Assembly (NCBI RefSeq): GCF_029714205.1
Contig: NZ_CP121648.1
Location: 4,849,001-4,913,000 of the forward strand
DNA length: 64,000 nt
Direction of reading: 5' to 3'
From: Methylobacterium sp. CB376
GTDB taxonomy: Bacteria; Pseudomonadota; Alphaproteobacteria; Rhizobiales; Beijerinckiaceae
The position numbers and the translations under genes are program-made. Of the stretch, positions 61,095-64,000 are shown piece after piece. Below the pieces are notes generated by a model. The model saw only the letters and a program-made list of their open reading frames with translations. It had not been told where the DNA came from and did no database searches. Within the stretch, counting starts at the first letter, position 1. Each line of letters begins with the position of its first letter.

Positions 61095-63920
61095 ATGTTC
61101 GGACTTCCCCTGACCTTCGCCGCGCCGCTCGCCCTGGCGGCCCTGCTCGCCCTGCCGGCCCTCTGGTACCTGCTGCGGGTGACGCCGCCGCGGCCGCGGC
61201 GGATCGACTTCCCGCCGCTGCGCATCCTGGCCGACCTGCTGCCCGAGCGGGAGACCCCCGCCCGCACGCCGCCCTGGCTGATGATCCTGCGCCTCCTCGC
61301 GGCGGCCTGCCTGATCCTCGCGGTGGCGGGGCCGGTCTGGAACCCGGCCGCCCCGGCGGTCGGCGACGGGCGCGCGCCCCTCGTCCTCGTCCTCGACAAC
61401 GGCGCCACCGCCGCGCAGGATTGGCGCGACCGGGTGCGGGTCGCGGGCGAGGAGGTCGAGGCCGCCGCCCGGGCCGGGCGGCCGGTGGCGCTGCTCGCCA
61501 CGGCGGCGGCGCCCGCCGGCCTGGAGGCGACCGGCCCCGGCCCGGCGCTGGAGCGCCTGCGCGCGGTCAAGCCCCAGCCCCACCTCGCGGCGCGGGACGC
61601 GCACCTGCCCGCCCTGACGGGGTTCCTCGAGCGCAATCCCGGCAGCGCCGTGGTCTGGATCAGCGACGGGGTCGCCGGGGTCGACGAGGGCCGCTTCCCG
61701 GCCGGCCTCGCGGAGGCGGCCTCCCGCACCGGCGCCGCCGTCACGGTGCTGAAGGGCGACCGCGCCCCGGCCCTGGCGCTCGCCGGGCCGGAGGGGAGCG
61801 GCGGGCGGATCGGCGTCCGGGTGCTGCGCGCCGAGCCGAACGGCCGCGACTCCGGCACCGTGCGGGCCCTCGACGCCAAGGGCCTGCCGCTCGCCGAGGG
61901 GGCCTTCGCCTTCGCGTCGGGCGCCACCGAGGCGGAGACCGGCTTCGACCTGCCGGTCGAGATCCGCAACGCCATCGCGCGCTTCGAGGTCGCGGGCGAG
62001 CGCTCGGCCGCCGCCGTGACCCTCGCGGACGAGCGCGGGCGCCGCCGGCGGGTCGGCCTCGTCTTCGGCGGAACCAGCGACCAGGCCCAGCCCCTGCTGT
62101 CCCCGGTCTACTACCTGTCGCGCGCGCTCTCGCCCTTCGCGGACGTGCAGGAGCCGCGGGGCGGCAAGGGCGTGGCGGAAGCGATCGGGCAGATGCTCGA
62201 TGCGCAGGTCTCGGTGCTGATGCTCGCCGATGTCGGCGCCCTCGACCCGGCCACGCAGGAGCGCGTCGCGGGCTTCGTCGACAAGGGCGGGCTCCTCCTG
62301 CGCTTCGCGGGGCCGCGCCTCGCGGCGGGCAGCGACGACCTCGTGCCGGTGCGCCTGCGCCGCGGCGGCCGCGTGCTCGGCGGCGCCCTCTCCTGGGACA
62401 GCCCCAAGACCCTGGCTCCCTTCCTGCCCGAGAGCCCCTTCGCGGGATTGCGGGCCCCGGCCGATATCGGGGTGCGGCGGCAGATCCTCGCCGAGCCGGA
62501 CGGCGACCTCGCCCGCCGGACCTGGGCGTCGCTGCAGGACGGCACGCCGATCGTGACCGCGGCGAAGCGCGGGGAGGGGCTGATGGTTCTCGTCCACGTC
62601 ACGGCCGACACGACCTGGTCGAACCTGCCGCTCTCGGGCCTCTTCGTCGACATGCTGCGCCGGACGGTGGCGCTCGCCGGCTCCGCGCCGCCGCCCGACG
62701 GCGGCGCCCAGGCGGGACCGCCGCCGGTCCTGGCGCCGCGCCTCGCCCTCGACGGCTTCGGCGCCCTCGCCCCGCCCCCCGCTACCGCGCGGGCGATCCC
62801 CGCCACCTACACCGACCGGGCCAGCGCGGAGCACCCGCCCGGCTTCTACGGGCCGCTCGACGGCGGCCTCGCGGTGAACGCCCTCCGGCCCGACGACCGG
62901 CTGCACGCCCTCGACTTCGCCCCGCTCGGGGCGGCGCGGTTCGGCGGCCTGTCGGAGGCGGCGCGGCGCGACCTGCGCGGGCCGCTCTTCCTGCTCGGGC
63001 TGCTGCTCCTCGTCCTCGACACGCTGGCCACGCTGTGGCTCGGCGGGTTCCTCGGCCTGATGGCGGCCCGGCTGCGCCGGCCCGCCGCGGCGGCGCTGCT
63101 GCTGCCGGCCCTCCTCGCGGGCCTCCCGGGCGCGCCCGATCCCGCCCGGGCGGCGGAGCCGGCCGCGAACCGGCCGAACGGCATCGAATCCGCCCTCGTC
63201 ACCCGCATCGGCTACGTGCTGACCGGCGACGCCACCGTGGACGAGACCAGCCGGGCGGGCCTGACCGGCCTCACCCAGATGCTGGCGAGCCGCACGGCCC
63301 TCGAACCCGGCGAGCCCGCCGGCATCGACCCGGCGCGGGACGAACTCGCCTTCTATCCGCTGATCTACTGGCCGGTCGTGCCGAGCCGCCCGCAGCCGGG
63401 CGAGCAGGCGATCCGGCGCATCGACGCCTTCATGAAGAACGGCGGCACCGTGATCTTCGACACGCGCGACGCCATGATGGCGCGCTCCGGCGGCCCGCCC
63501 ACCGCCGAGGCGCTCTATCTCCAGCGCATGCTCTCGACCCTCGAAGTGCCCGAACTGGAGCCGGTGCCGCGCGACCACGTGCTCACCAAGGCCTTCTACC
63601 TCGTGGATTCCTTCCCGGGCCGCTACGCCAACGGCCAGACCTGGGTCGAGGCGCTGCCGCCGGCCGGCGACGGGGCCGAGCGGCGGCCGGCCCGCGCGGG
63701 CGACGGCGTCTCGCCGATCGTCATCACCGGCAACGACCTCGCCTCCGCCTGGGCGGTGGGGCGCCGGGGCGAGGCGCTCTATCCGGTGGTGGGGGGCGAC
63801 CCGCGCCAGCGCGAGATGGCGTTCCGGGGCGGGGTCAACCTCGTGATGTACGCCCTCACGGGCAACTACAAGGCCGACCAGGTGCATGTCCCGGCCCTGC
63901 TGGAGCGGCTCGGCCAGTGA
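61095..63920 (+). CDS. BatA/DUF4159 double-domain membrane protein
   Basis: The 941-residue protein begins with the BatA/aerotolerance N-terminus (two helices, TFAAPLALAALLALPALWYLLRVTPPRPRRIDFPPLRIL, then PPWLMILRLLAAACLILAVAGPVW). A large periplasmic von Willebrand-like region is followed by helices near residues 632-684 and a C-terminal DUF4159 domain (about 695-940: ESALVTRIGYVLTGDATVDETSRAGL to VYALTGNYKADQVHVPALLERLGQ). DUF4159 resembles a glutamine-amidotransferase/ThuA-like fold. It likely forms the envelope-exposed arm of the MoxR-DUF58 system. Its TGA overlaps a GTG that may start the next gene. Confidence 0.92.
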   Translation: MFGLPLTFAAPLALAALLALPALWYLLRVTPPRPRRIDFPPLRILADLLPERETPARTPPWLMILRLLAAACLILAVAGPVWNPAAPAVGDGRAPLVLVLDNGATAAQDWRDRVRVAGEEVEAAARAGRPVALLATAAAPAGLEATGPGPALERLRAVKPQPHLAARDAHLPALTGFLERNPGSAVVWISDGVAGVDEGRFPAGLAEAASRTGAAVTVLKGDRAPALALAGPEGSGGRIGVRVLRAEPNGRDSGTVRALDAKGLPLAEGAFAFASGATEAETGFDLPVEIRNAIARFEVAGERSAAAVTLADERGRRRRVGLVFGGTSDQAQPLLSPVYYLSRALSPFADVQEPRGGKGVAEAIGQMLDAQVSVLMLADVGALDPATQERVAGFVDKGGLLLRFAGPRLAAGSDDLVPVRLRRGGRVLGGALSWDSPKTLAPFLPESPFAGLRAPADIGVRRQILAEPDGDLARRTWASLQDGTPIVTAAKRGEGLMVLVHVTADTTWSNLPLSGLFVDMLRRTVALAGSAPPPDGGAQAGPPPVLAPRLALDGFGALAPPPATARAIPATYTDRASAEHPPGFYGPLDGGLAVNALRPDDRLHALDFAPLGAARFGGLSEAARRDLRGPLFLLGLLLLVLDTLATLWLGGFLGLMAARLRRPAAAALLLPALLAGLPGAPDPARAAEPAANRPNGIESALVTRIGYVLTGDATVDETSRAGLTGLTQMLASRTALEPGEPAGIDPARDELAFYPLIYWPVVPSRPQPGEQAIRRIDAFMKNGGTVIFDTRDAMMARSGGPPTAEALYLQRMLSTLEVPELEPVPRDHVLTKAFYLVDSFPGRYANGQTWVEALPPAGDGAERRPARAGDGVSPIVITGNDLASAWAVGRRGEALYPVVGGDPRQREMAFRGGVNLVMYALTGNYKADQVHVPALLERLGQ

Positions 63921-64000
63921 GGGCGGGCGCGATCGGGGCGGCCGGGCCGGGTGCCCGCCCGCGCGCCCGCGGCCGGGCCGGCGGAGCTGAGGACCATCGA
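63917..64000 (+). CDS. Possible start of the next operon gene, 3' partial
   Basis: A GTG at 63917 overlaps the stop of the DUF4159 gene (GTGA) and opens a frame of 28 codons to the edge (VRAGAIGAAGPGARPRARGR). Overlap supports coupling, but the visible residues are not diagnostic and could be a non-coding stretch. In related genomes the operon continues with a large membrane protein here. Confidence 0.25.
   Translation, partial: MRAGAIGAAGPGARPRARGRAGGAEDHR

Noticed and set aside
60999..63887. A 962-residue minus-strand open frame opposite the BatA/DUF4159 gene
   Set aside because: Antisense shadow in high-GC DNA; composition Gly/Arg/Glu-rich, no domain.

Overview
The window is very GC-rich, with strong G/C third-position bias. 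The genes point to an alphaproteobacterium of the order Hyphomicrobiales, most likely Methylobacterium or a close relative. The evidence is a MucR/Ros regulator, the ccmI-E-F-H cytochrome c maturation block, a DUF6111-DUF1285 housekeeping block, a DUF1127 protein, a GTTC-N7-GTTC SOS box and a suhB/MmgR-type small RNA. It reads as ordinary chromosome: no integrase, transposase, phage gene, rRNA, tRNA or CRISPR array was recognised.

Layout. 1-5 kb: end of an RND-efflux outer-membrane channel, an orphan TadG-like protein, a membrane-anchored Mrr-type nuclease, a DUF1194 protein and MucR. 5.6-9.1 kb: membrane adenylate/guanylate cyclase, small secreted proteins (one with four EF-hands), a CorC/HlyC-type CBS protein. 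9.2-12.7 kb: cyclic-di-GMP module of a PilZ receptor divergent from two tandem, recently duplicated diguanylate cyclases. 12.7-17.1 kb: ccmIEFH. 17.3-21.9 kb: MFS exporter and a PepSY/response regulator/histidine kinase operon. 22-28.3 kb: two secreted trypsin-like proteases, DoxX, a PAS-HisKA_2 kinase, SufE, oligopeptidase B. 28.3-36.3 kb: ArsR-like regulator/DUF1127 pair, gyrA, ssb with its SOS box, the small RNA, an epoxide-hydrolase-like enzyme and two convergent L,D-transpeptidases. 36.8-44.1 kb: lytic transglycosylase, small envelope proteins, MDR oxidoreductase, NAGPA-like protein, coaD and a cyclophilin-unknown-cyclophilin operon. 44.2-49 kb: Lon-N protein, thioredoxin-TPR protein, ABC exporter, cysK. 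49-55.5 kb: small unknowns, a sulfite-oxidase-like/ferredoxin-reductase pair, FAD dehydrogenase, DUF4198, LuxR-type regulator. 55.7-59 kb: overlapping block cca-DUF6111-NUDIX-DUF1285, then a thioesterase. 59.1-64 kb: MoxR-DUF58-BatA/DUF4159 operon running off the edge.

Three signals stand out. (1) A REP-like repeat, four copies (about 2681, 11281, 49026, 55612), whose TGATCC terminus supplies the TGA stop codon of four unrelated genes. (2) An MmgR-type small RNA with its own promoter and terminator in the ssb upstream region. (3) Two genes (50811-51511 and 54283-55477) broken by shifts that all look like loss of one G in a G-run, so either sequencing undercalls or recent decay. Other points are an 87-of-88-base identity between the two cyclophilin genes, a MucR lacking zinc ligands, and a 15-bp tandem repeat that multiplies the coaD stop codon.
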